64,000 nucleotides of DNA from Palsa-295 sp963781105 (GTDB lineage: Bacteria; Acidobacteriota; Terriglobia; Acidiferrales; UBA7541). Both the position numbers and the translations under genes were made by a program. Shown here piece after piece: positions 43,029 through 50,606 of the stretch (positions within the stretch are counted from its first letter, which is position 1; every line of letters starts with the position of its first letter). The stretch spans positions 1 to 64,000 of the forward strand of contig CAWAED010000005.1 in assembly GCA_963781105.1 (NCBI GenBank), written 5' to 3'. The notes under the pieces are model-generated. The model worked only from the letters and a program-made list of their open reading frames with translations. It was not told the origin of the DNA and did not search any database.

Positions 43029-43844
43029 ATGCGAAGCAGGAGTGTTTCTCTGAAAAGTCAGAATTCAAACGGGTTTCGCCTCGACGGCAAAACGGCGATC
43101 GTCACGGGCGGCGCGAGCGGCATCGGGCGAGCGATCGCTCTCCTTTTTGCATCCAATGGCGCGTGTGTGCAAGTTCTCGATATTCATGCAAAAGGCGCGG
43201 AAGATGCGGCCCAGGAAATTCGGGACGCCGGCGGCGACGCGTCTGCCCACGAATGTGATGTGACCAATCACAAGGATGTGCACGCCCTATTTCAAGCGCT
43301 GGCTAAGCGCGGCCCAATCCACACTTTGGTAAATAATGCCGGCATCTCTCACATCGGCAAGCTCGAAGCGACCACCGAGCGCGATTTCGATCGTGTTTAT
43401 CAGGTGAACGTTAAAGGCATTTACAACTGCATGATCGTCGCGGTAGAGCATATGAAAGCAAACGGCGGCGGCGTGATACTCAATATGGCTTCCATCGCGG
43501 GATCCTCCGGTCTGGCGGATCGTTTCGCATATTCGACCAGCAAGGGCGCCGTGATTGCCATGACCTACTCGGTGGCCAAGGATTACTTGGCCTGTAATAT
43601 TCGCTGCAACTGCATTTCGCCCGCCCGAGTCCATACGCCTTTTGTAGACGGCTATCTGCGCCAGCACTATCCCGGCCGTGAAGAAGAAATGTTCACCAAG
43701 CTTGCCCACTCGCAGCCCATCGGCAGAATGGCCGAACCGCACGAGGTTGCGTCTTTAGCTCTCTTTCTTTGTTCCGACGCGGCATCGTTCTTAACCGGCG
43801 TGGACTACCCTCTCGACGGAGGTTTTTTCAACCTCCGTGGGTAG
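43029..43844 (+). CDS. SDR dehydrogenase (2-keto-3-deoxy-L-fuconate dehydrogenase type)
   Basis: The 271-residue classical SDR has TGGASGIGRAIALLF near 22, the acidic NAD-selecting Asp in CVQVLDIHAKG, NNAGISHIGKLEATT, catalytic Ser in NMASIAGSSG and YSTSK (Tyr, Lys). CNCISPARVHTPFVDGYLRQ and SFLTGVDYPLDGGFFNLRG end it. The RVHTPFVDG and YPLDGG endings resemble the keto-deoxy-fuconate dehydrogenases of oxidative fucose pathways, whose product the FAH-type hydrolase would cleave. ATG 43029 is the first ATG after the regulatory region; its ribosome site is weak. Confidence 0.82.
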   Translation: MRSRSVSLKSQNSNGFRLDGKTAIVTGGASGIGRAIALLFASNGACVQVLDIHAKGAEDAAQEIRDAGGDASAHECDVTNHKDVHALFQALAKRGPIHTLVNNAGISHIGKLEATTERDFDRVYQVNVKGIYNCMIVAVEHMKANGGGVILNMASIAGSSGLADRFAYSTSKGAVIAMTYSVAKDYLACNIRCNCISPARVHTPFVDGYLRQHYPGREEEMFTKLAHSQPIGRMAEPHEVASLALFLCSDAASFLTGVDYPLDGGFFNLRG

Positions 43845-43977
43845 GCTGATCCCGGAAAAGTTTGCGGTGATCTTTTTCATGTTTATTTCCACGCAGGTGG
43901 CGCAGATCATCGGACCGTACATTGATATTGAGGGCGGTCGTGCGAATCTCGACTGAGCCTTGAGCTGACGGAGACGC

Positions 43978-45270
43978 ATGGGAAAGTCTTCTGCGCCGAT
44001 TACAGACCGTAAGTATCTGGTTCCGTTCGTGCTGGTCACCACGCTGTTCTTTCTATGGGCGCTCGGGGTGAACCTGAACGATATTCTGATTCCACACCTG
44101 AAAAAGACTTTCAATCTCACCGATTTTCAGTCGTCGCTGATTCAGACCGCGTTTTTCGGTGGGTATTTTCTCGCGGCGCTGCCCGCGGGATGGATCATGG
44201 AGCGGATCGGATATCGTAGGGGCATTCTGATTGGGCTCGGAACATGCGCCTTGGGAGCGCTCTTATTCATCCCTGCCGCTTCGATTCGCGTCTACGGCTT
44301 CTTCCTCTTCGCATTATTCGTGATGGCCTGCGGACAAGGCATGCTTGAAGTCGCCGCCAATCCTTATGTCACGATTCTCGGTCCTCCCGAATCATCCGAG
44401 CGCCGCCTCAACCTCTCGCAATCCTTCAATGCCGTGGGTGCATGGGTCACTCCCTTCATCGGCCGCGCTTTTATTCTTTCGGGGATCGAATATTCCGCCG
44501 CCACAGTAACCGCGATGACTCCGCAGCAATGGCAGGCCTATTCGGCTTCGGAGGCCAGTCGAGTCCGTGGTACGTATTTTGTGATCGCGGGAATTTTCCT
44601 GTTTGTCGCGATCCTGATTTATTTTGTGCGTCTGCCGGAAGTGCGTGAATCCAGCGGCGAGGCGCTGCCGGCGCCAGAGGCGGCACCGCAAACCCATAAA
44701 GGCATCTGGCACCACAAACATCTGATTCGCGGCGTCATCACCGAATTTTTCTACGTGGGCGCCCAGGTCGGCGTCACCAGCTTCGTGATTCGCTTCACTC
44801 AGCACGCACTTCCCGGCACTCCAGAAAAAACCGCTGCGGACTACCTCAAGTGGCATCTCTTCGGGTTCATGATCGGCCGCTTCGTCGGCTCCGCGATCAT
44901 GAAACGCGTGGCGCCCCCCAAGCTGCTCGGCCTTTTCTCCGTCGCGGCTGCGGCTTGCACGATTGTGGCGATTTTCATGCTCGGGACTGCGGCCGTCTGG
45001 GCTGTCGTCCTGCTCGGCTTCTTTGATTCCATCATGTTTCCGACGATCTTCGCGTTGAGTATCAAGAACCTCGGCGCTTACACCAAACTCGGCTCTTCGC
45101 TTCTGGTAATGTCCATCATCGGTGGCGCCATCGTGCCCGCCGTCATGGGATACATTTCGGATCGCAGCTCGATCCAGGCGGCGTTCGCAGTCCCATTTTT
45201 CTGTTACGCGGTGGTGATGTATTTCTCGTTTAGTGGATATAAGCTGGCTCTAGTGCCGGCGCAGGACTAG
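43978..45270 (+). CDS. fucP: L-fucose:proton symporter (MFS, FucP type)
   Basis: The 430-residue MFS carrier has about twelve helices. FucP landmarks are LVTTLFFLWALGVNLNDILI, PHLKKTFNLTDFQSSLIQTA, FFGGYFLAALPAGWIMERIG, GMLEVAANPYVTILGPPESS followed by RRLNLSQSFNAVG, and the C-terminal SSLLVMSIIGGAIVPAVMGY. FucP imports L-fucose, and relatives import glucose/galactose or N-acetylglucosamine, but the fucose-type genes around support fucose. It leads FucP, epimerase, MetE-like with three and 18 base gaps. Confidence 0.9.
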   Translation: MGKSSAPITDRKYLVPFVLVTTLFFLWALGVNLNDILIPHLKKTFNLTDFQSSLIQTAFFGGYFLAALPAGWIMERIGYRRGILIGLGTCALGALLFIPAASIRVYGFFLFALFVMACGQGMLEVAANPYVTILGPPESSERRLNLSQSFNAVGAWVTPFIGRAFILSGIEYSAATVTAMTPQQWQAYSASEASRVRGTYFVIAGIFLFVAILIYFVRLPEVRESSGEALPAPEAAPQTHKGIWHHKHLIRGVITEFFYVGAQVGVTSFVIRFTQHALPGTPEKTAADYLKWHLFGFMIGRFVGSAIMKRVAPPKLLGLFSVAAAACTIVAIFMLGTAAVWAVVLLGFFDSIMFPTIFALSIKNLGAYTKLGSSLLVMSIIGGAIVPAVMGYISDRSSIQAAFAVPFFCYAVVMYFSFSGYKLALVPAQD

Positions 45271-45273
45271 CAA

Positions 45274-46257
45274 ATGAATGCGCGTGCAAAATTCCTGGTT
45301 ACGGGTGGCTTGGGCTTCATCGGCAAATCCGTCGTGCGCAACCTACTGGAGCGCGGCATCCCCACGGTGGCCGCCGATCAATCAGCGGATGCCGCCGCTA
45401 TCTCGATCTTGAAGCAGGTGGCCGAACGCACCGGCGCCGAGTTCGCTGCCACTCCTCTTGATGTCAGCGATTTCCGCGATGTGATGGCCGTCTTTCACAA
45501 GCGTCCCGGCATCACGCACACAATTCATCTCGCCTATGTGATGGGACCTCTGGTTGACGAAAATACTTCGCTCTCCACTCGCGTCAACGTTCTCGGCATG
45601 ACCCACATGTTCGAGGCTGCCGTACAGCGTAAGCTCACGCGCCTCGTCTTCACCAGTAGCGAGACCGTATCGGGCCCGTCGCAACAGCACTACGGCGACC
45701 GCCCTGTTACCGAGGACGATTTCTGCGATCCTGCTGCTCACGCCTTCACGTATGCGGTCATGAAGCTTCTCAACGAACATATGGGCCGGCGATACGTTCA
45801 GAAATATGGAGCGAGCATCGCCTGCACGCGACCGCCCGTTGTTTTTGGTCACGGCCGTAAGCGCAGCGCGGTCATGTGGGCCGAGCATTTCGCCTCGAAA
45901 CCGGCTGTCGGCGAACCCGCGGCTTTGCCATTCAGCGCGCAAACGCGCGACACTTGGATCTACAAAGACGATTGCGCCGAACAGCTCGTGCGCCTTGCCC
46001 TGAAGCCCCAGATCTCCCACTTCGTTTACAATAATGGCGGACACTGCGTCACCGCCGCCCAGCTCGCGACGATCGTCAAGAAATGGATCCCCAGCGCTCA
46101 GTTCGAATTTGCTCCCGACGGAGGCACGCCGCTGATTGACCATCAAGACGGTACTCGTTTGATCCGCGAGATTGATTTTGTACCGCGTCCCCTGGAAGAA
46201 GGAGTACGGGCGCACATCAACGAGGCTCGCTTCGCTGCGGGCTTGCCGGCTGTCTAA
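45274..46257 (+). CDS. NAD(P)-dependent epimerase/dehydratase family protein
   Basis: The 327-residue extended SDR has FLVTGGLGFIGKSVVRNLLE at 7-26, FTSSETVSGPSQQ with catalytic Ser, and YAVMK (Tyr and Lys near 156-160). RPPVVFGHGRKRSAVMWAEH and the end domain with FVPRPLEEGVRAHI follow. The fold is that of sugar epimerases and reductases. It starts three bases after fucP. It could be the L-fucose dehydrogenase or a side-reaction enzyme; the sequence does not decide. Confidence 0.85.
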   Translation: MNARAKFLVTGGLGFIGKSVVRNLLERGIPTVAADQSADAAAISILKQVAERTGAEFAATPLDVSDFRDVMAVFHKRPGITHTIHLAYVMGPLVDENTSLSTRVNVLGMTHMFEAAVQRKLTRLVFTSSETVSGPSQQHYGDRPVTEDDFCDPAAHAFTYAVMKLLNEHMGRRYVQKYGASIACTRPPVVFGHGRKRSAVMWAEHFASKPAVGEPAALPFSAQTRDTWIYKDDCAEQLVRLALKPQISHFVYNNGGHCVTAAQLATIVKKWIPSAQFEFAPDGGTPLIDHQDGTRLIREIDFVPRPLEEGVRAHINEARFAAGLPAV

Positions 46258-46275
46258 CAGATTGGACGACTAGCC

Positions 46276-47298
46276 ATGCCACCTTTTGTCAGCACCGTCG
46301 TAGGCAGTTACCCGCGAAATACCAGCGTGGAAGATACGATGAAGAAACCCTCGCTCAATCGTGGGGAAACCGATGAGCTCATTCGATGGGCGGCCCGCGA
46401 TCAGGCCGACCTCGGGCTCGACGTCATCACCGATGGCGAAGGCTATCGCGAAAACATGTACTATTTTTATCAGAAGCGGCTCGATGGAATCACTTTCGAT
46501 GGAATGATCCGGCAGTCTTTCGGTACCGCCGGGTTTGGCATCGAATGTGCGCGCGTGATCGGAGAGATCACGAATTCACGGTTCGAACTGGCTCGCAACT
46601 GGACGCTCGCGCGTGCTGCAGCCCCTTCTCATTGCCGCGTCAAGCAAACCGTTACCGGCCCGCATGTGCTTACCCGCTTCAGCGTCAATCAGCGTCCGGA
46701 CTTGTACCCCGATGAACAAGCTCTCTGCCGCGCGTACTCGCGGATATTGGCGGACGAACTGCGCGAGGTGATTGCCGCTGGTTGCGATTACATTCAGTTC
46801 GACGAACCGATGTGGACCGAGTCACCCGAAGATAGTGTATGGGCCGCGGAAATTCTGAACGAACTGATCGCCTCTCTTCCGCGCGTCACCTTCGGGCTGC
46901 ACGTCTGTGGCGGAAACCCCAGGCGAAAACGGATTTATTTCACCAGGTATACCGACCTCGTGCCGGCCTTCCGCACCATTAAGATAGACGAAGTCTCTCT
47001 CGAGCACTGTACGCTCGGCTACGATCTAATGGAGCTCTGGAAACTGTGGGATTTCAAAGGCGCACTGGCGCTCGGCGTGATTGACCAGCGCGGCGATGCT
47101 CTGGAAACTCCGGGAATCATTCGCGAACGGCTCGCTCCAGCGCTCGCATATTTCTCTCCCGACCGCCTCTTGCTCACCAGCGAGTGCGGTTTCGGACACG
47201 TACCACTGGAGATCACACGCAGCAAACTCCGGGTCCTCGCCCAAACCTGTCTCGACCTCAGGAAATCATACCTATCAGACCCTTACAATTATTTCTGA
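46276..47298 (+). CDS. MetE-like cobalamin-independent methyltransferase/zinc enzyme
   Basis: The 340-residue protein resembles the C-terminal barrel of methionine synthase MetE: VVGSYPRNTSVEDTMKKPSL, GLDVITDGEGYRENMYYFYQ, QFDEPMWTESPED. The zinc ligands are HVCGG (His, Cys), a Glu in KIDEVSLEH, and Cys in LLLTSECGFGHVPLEITRSK. It lacks the N-terminal MetE half, as do many stand-alone homologues of unknown substrate. Being third in the FucP unit it may act on a thiol or methyl compound unrelated to methionine. Role unassigned. Confidence 0.82.
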   Translation: MPPFVSTVVGSYPRNTSVEDTMKKPSLNRGETDELIRWAARDQADLGLDVITDGEGYRENMYYFYQKRLDGITFDGMIRQSFGTAGFGIECARVIGEITNSRFELARNWTLARAAAPSHCRVKQTVTGPHVLTRFSVNQRPDLYPDEQALCRAYSRILADELREVIAAGCDYIQFDEPMWTESPEDSVWAAEILNELIASLPRVTFGLHVCGGNPRRKRIYFTRYTDLVPAFRTIKIDEVSLEHCTLGYDLMELWKLWDFKGALALGVIDQRGDALETPGIIRERLAPALAYFSPDRLLLTSECGFGHVPLEITRSKLRVLAQTCLDLRKSYLSDPYNYF

Positions 47299-47774
47299 AA
47301 GTGCCAAACCTACATATCCAGCCGCTCTGTAAATGCCGCCAGCGTTAAACCAGATCCGCAAAGCGCACATCATGGAGTGAACCCATAGAGTGAGACAGTT
47401 TGGTCGTGCACACCTTGGGAAGCGCGGGTTGCCTCCGGATTTCCGACAATCCGAGAGTCGGTCCGTCAATGACGACACGCGCGTTTGACGGTACTAATCC
47501 GACGGACGAGCTGCTAACTTCCGGGTTGCCTGTCAGACACGATTAGTCCGGTCAGGATGAGTTTCCAAGTCACCTGCCGAAATAGCGTGGGTTTTCATTA
47601 GCGCCGCTACCGCTCGTCGCCTAACGCATTCTGCTGAAGGCTGTGATTCACAATTTTGTCTCAACAAGGGGTTCAGTCTGTAGTCTGCGTCGAAGTCTGT
47701 CCGATCGACGAAGTGTGCACGAACATAGACTGCCCGGTGAGCACGAGCACTACTGACTACGTAAGGGCGTCGGT
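47299..47774. other. intergenic, no clear gene
   Basis: About 475 bases after the fucose unit with only short random frames and no evident tRNA, hairpin with T run or repeat. It marks the change from catabolic operons to a decayed region. Confidence 0.5.
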
Positions 47775-48059
47775 TCAAAGTGGCGCCCATTCGTCGTGCT
47801 CCAGAGCATTCTTGATGGCGGTCAGCGATTTTTGGAGAGAAGAGGCTGACCGGTCAACTGCGACCTTTCGGACGATTGCCCCCTTGAATCCTGTGAGGCC
47901 CGCCTGTTCGGAGCCCATAGCCATGATCAAGTAGAATCCGGGCTGCTTCGGGTCGGCAGCATCGGGGGCGCAGAACGTCAGATCTGGCGCCGTCTCGAAG
48001 TAGTGACTTGAGTAGAGTTGTTTCTCGGCGATCGTATAGATGATGAGTCGCGTCATCAA
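47775..48059 (-). CDS. small hypothetical protein
   Basis: The 94-residue ORF has protein-like content (LIIYTIAEKQLYSSHYFETA, KQPGFYLIMAMGSEQAGLTG, SLQKSLTAIKNALEHDEWAP) suggesting an alpha/beta fold with a C-terminal helix. No family recognised. It begins MMTR near a DsbA-like fragment on the other strand. Confidence 0.5.
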   Translation of the reverse strand: MMTRLIIYTIAEKQLYSSHYFETAPDLTFCAPDAADPKQPGFYLIMAMGSEQAGLTGFKGAIVRKVAVDRSASSLQKSLTAIKNALEHDEWAPL

Positions 48060-48081
48060 GATCTGGGCTGACGTTATTTGA

Positions 48082-48245
48082 CCGTTTTGCTATCTCGGCT
48101 CAGTTTGGGCCGAACAAGCGGCGCGAGAATTGCAAGCTGATTTGCGCTGGCTTCCTTACGAGATTCATCCGGACACGCCGCCCGAAGGTGCAGCGAGGCC
48201 GTTTTCACCGGAGGAGTGGCCACAGGTTCGCGAGAGGCTCAAGCG
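48082..48245 (+). pseudogene. DsbA-family (FrnE-like) oxidoreductase fragment
   Basis: In the frame after TGA 48079-48081 the product reads PFCYLGSVWAEQAARELQAD, then LRWLPYEIHPDTPPEGAARP and a WPQVRERLKR helix. This matches the N-terminal part of FrnE/2-hydroxychromene-2-carboxylate isomerase-type thioredoxin-fold proteins (CxxC region, then F-x-L-N-P-x-x-P-x-x-G). The first strand and the whole C-terminal half are missing. The fragment runs into the 3' end of the LysR gene on the opposite strand. Confidence 0.6.
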
Positions 48246-49160
48246 CCGAGATGCTTCCTGGGGAGAGACTCGGCGCACCGCCTCGCGCAGCCATGTGTGC
48301 CGCGCGTCCGTGGTGAGCCTCGGGTGCCAGACCATCAAAAAATGAAATGGACGCAACTCTTGTGGGGCTTTCACGAGCCGCAAGGTGGAATTTCGTTCCA
48401 CCATTTGCCGCATGCCGTCGGTCAGCGTGAGGATGAGTTCCGTGCCATGAAGGCAACTGAGGGCCGCGCCAAAATACGGCATGCGGACAGACGAGCGGCG
48501 CTTTCGACCCAACGCAGCAAGCTGCTTGTCCGGGATATTCTGCACGTTTGGAAGAGTCGTGATCGTAAGGTGCTCCGCGGCCAGGTACTGCTTCAGTGTG
48601 AGGCGGTCGCCAAACTTGCTCTGGCGGGAAACAGCACAGATCCAGTCCTCGCGGTAAAGTCTCTCTGAGCTGAAGTGAGATGGCAGCAAGCCGTCGTCAA
48701 TGTGGAGAATCAGGTCAAGCTTTCCGCGCTCCAGCATGTCCACAGCATCAGCCTGCCACGGCAGGAAATCAAAGTTCACCTTATAGCCTTCGGTCGTATA
48801 GCGGCGGCACAGCTGCGGCAGCAACGCCATGCAAACATTGTCCGGGCCAGAAATGCGGAAATTGCTCCGCTCCTTTTTCGGATCGAAGACGCTGGGGACA
48901 ACCAGGCCTTCGATTCTGGGAAGGAGCTGTTCAAGTTCCTGCACAATCTTGCGCCCTCGCAAGGTGAGTTCAAACCCTGAAGACGAGCGAATCAGCAGCT
49001 CGTCCTGAAACATGGAACGCGCGCGCTGAAGGGCGCGGCTGACAGCCGGTTGACTGAGCAATAGCCGAGCGGATGCTTTGGTGACACTTCCTTCCTCGGC
49101 GATCACCGCAAAGATGATCAAGAGGTTCAGATCGACTTGCCGCAGTTTCTCTAGACGCAT
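48165..49160 (-). CDS. LysR-family transcriptional regulator
   Basis: The 331-residue protein has the HTH at 1-60 (LRQVDLNLLIIFAVIAEEGS, VTKASARLLLSQPAVSRALQ) and a LysR substrate-binding domain (NFRISGPDNVCMALLPQLCR, DLILHIDDGLLPSHFSSERL, FHFLMVWHPRLTTDARHTWL). It resembles the NodD/NahR-like subgroup. The usual length is about 300; the last 30 residues overlap the DsbA fragment and are probably a read-on after loss of the original stop. ATG 49160 begins MRLEKLRQVDLNLL; an in-frame ATG at 49175 is the alternative. It is divergent from the SDR gene at 49255, its likely target. Confidence 0.85.
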   Translation of the reverse strand: MRLEKLRQVDLNLLIIFAVIAEEGSVTKASARLLLSQPAVSRALQRARSMFQDELLIRSSSGFELTLRGRKIVQELEQLLPRIEGLVVPSVFDPKKERSNFRISGPDNVCMALLPQLCRRYTTEGYKVNFDFLPWQADAVDMLERGKLDLILHIDDGLLPSHFSSERLYREDWICAVSRQSKFGDRLTLKQYLAAEHLTITTLPNVQNIPDKQLAALGRKRRSSVRMPYFGAALSCLHGTELILTLTDGMRQMVERNSTLRLVKAPQELRPFHFLMVWHPRLTTDARHTWLREAVRRVSPQEASRRLSLSRTCGHSSGENGLAAPSGGVSG

Positions 49161-49254
49161 ACAAGCTATGACCATTATGCATGAGCCGTATGCTGAATGA
49201 AACCCATCTACTGGAGTACGGCAGCGATTCCAAGCCACAAAAGAGGAGAACGCG

Positions 49255-50004
49255 ATGGCACAAAAGCAACAAATTGAGAACCACGAGGAGCTTTCCGAGA
49301 AACGAATTGTGGTGCTCGGTGGGTCGTCCGGCATCGGGTTGGCGGTGGCGCAACAGGCGGTGGCACGAGGCGCGCGAGCAATCATCGCGTCGAGTAACGC
49401 AGAAAGGGTTAAGCAAGCGGTCGCCACGCTCGACGGAAAAGCGGAAGGGCACGCGCTTGATCTCTCGAACGAGCGCGACATTCAAAACTTCTTTCAGAAG
49501 ATCGGTGATTTCGATCACTTGGTCTTCACTGCCGGCGACACGCTGCAATTGAATGAGCTGGCAGCGACGGACCTTACCAAAGCCCGGCAAGCTTTTGAGT
49601 TGCGCTATTGGGCTGCCTTGGCCGCGGTGAAGTACGCAAGCCCGCACATCCACAAGGACGGCTCGATCGTGCTTACAACCGGAGTCGCGGGCCGGCGCCC
49701 GCACAAGGGATGGACGGTGGCCGCAAGCGTCTGCGGAACTATCGAAGCCTTGACGCGTGCCTTGGCGGTCGAGTTGGCGCCGATTCGCGTCAACGCCGTA
49801 TGTCCTGGCGTGGTGCGAACGAACCTTTGGAATAACATGCCGGAGCAAGAGCGTGAAGCCCTGTACGAGAACGTGGGCAGTCATTTGCTCGTGGGCCGGG
49901 TGGGCGAAGCCCCTGAGATTGCGCGCGCCTATCTTTTCCTGATGCAGGAGGGATACAGCACAGGTCGGACCGTGGTGCTGGATGGCGGAGCGGTCCTCGT
50001 CTAG
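49255..50004 (+). CDS. SDR-fold protein lacking the YxxxK catalytic pair
   Basis: The 249-residue protein has a clear Rossmann loop (VVLGGSSGIGLAVAQQAVAR) and the C-terminal helix and PG motif of SDRs (TRALAVELAPIRVNAVCPGV). The active-site segment reads GWTVAASVCGTIEALTRA, so aligned with YAASK both Tyr and Lys are absent. AGGAGAACGCG precedes the ATG. Some SDR subfamilies share this loss and may bind nucleotide without oxidoreduction. Divergent LysR suggests induced expression. Confidence 0.82.
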   Translation: MAQKQQIENHEELSEKRIVVLGGSSGIGLAVAQQAVARGARAIIASSNAERVKQAVATLDGKAEGHALDLSNERDIQNFFQKIGDFDHLVFTAGDTLQLNELAATDLTKARQAFELRYWAALAAVKYASPHIHKDGSIVLTTGVAGRRPHKGWTVAASVCGTIEALTRALAVELAPIRVNAVCPGVVRTNLWNNMPEQEREALYENVGSHLLVGRVGEAPEIARAYLFLMQEGYSTGRTVVLDGGAVLV

Positions 50005-50112
50005 CGCTTTGGCCCTGATGAAGAACGCACCAAACGAGTAGAGACAAGCATCAAAAGAAACAAGGAGTGACGCAGAGGTGAGAGTTGCAGTCAACGTAGT
50101 TGAGTCGGCTCG

Positions 50113-50592
50113 GTGCCGCTCACGCTTGCTGGATACGTCGGCCTGCTGGCGGAAAAAACCAATGCCGCCGCCGGGCTCATGAATTTTATGCGCAACATCG
50201 GCCAGAGCGTCGGAACATCCGCGGTCACCACGCTCATTGCTCGACGCAGTCAGTATCATCAAAATGTCCTGGCGGAGTGCACGGGCACTGGCCGGTTTCG
50301 CGGTGCTCTGACGGGCCTGGCGATGACCCTAACCCGTGCCGGCTTGAGCGTACATACCGCTCAACAGCAGGCACTTGCACGGGTGTACGCCTTGCTCCAG
50401 TCCCAAGCTGCAGTTCTCTCCTATGTGGACGCGTATTGGCTGCTTTCGATGTGCTCCGCACTTATGTTTTTCAGCTCGTTCCTTCTCAAAAAGAATGAAC
50501 TGCACAAAGGACCGTGCCAGAGCCCGCGGGCCCGACTTCATCGCAACTACGAAACCGCTATTCGGCGGATACACGTCCCCGCGATCGCGTGA
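50113..50592 (+). pseudogene. DHA2-type MFS drug transporter, C-terminal fragment
   Basis: The GTG-started frame encodes VPLTLAGYVGLLAEKTNAAA, GLMNFMRNIGQSVGTSAVTT, LIARRSQYHQNVLAECTGTG and one last helix (WLLSMCSALMFFSSFLLKKN). These are the last two to three helices of EmrB/QacA-like 14-helix exporters. Ten or more helices are missing, so it cannot transport. The last 30 residues are an out-of-family read-on. Confidence 0.7.
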
Positions 50593-50606
50593 GGAAGTCT
50601 GCCGCG

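Noticed and set aside
43816..43838. Nine-base-pair hairpin with a T-rich loop as terminator of the SDR gene
   Set aside because: It lies inside the last codons of the SDR (GGFFNLRG), where family conservation explains the bases; no T run follows.
45382..46215. Long minus-strand ORF opposite the epimerase gene
   Set aside because: It is a shadow frame of the GC-rich coding strand: no ribosome site and no recognisable motif, and the plus-strand product is a clear extended SDR.
48165..49481. 438-residue LysR frame
   Set aside because: The first 107 residues are Ser/Cys-rich and lack LysR similarity; the HTH starts at about 49160.
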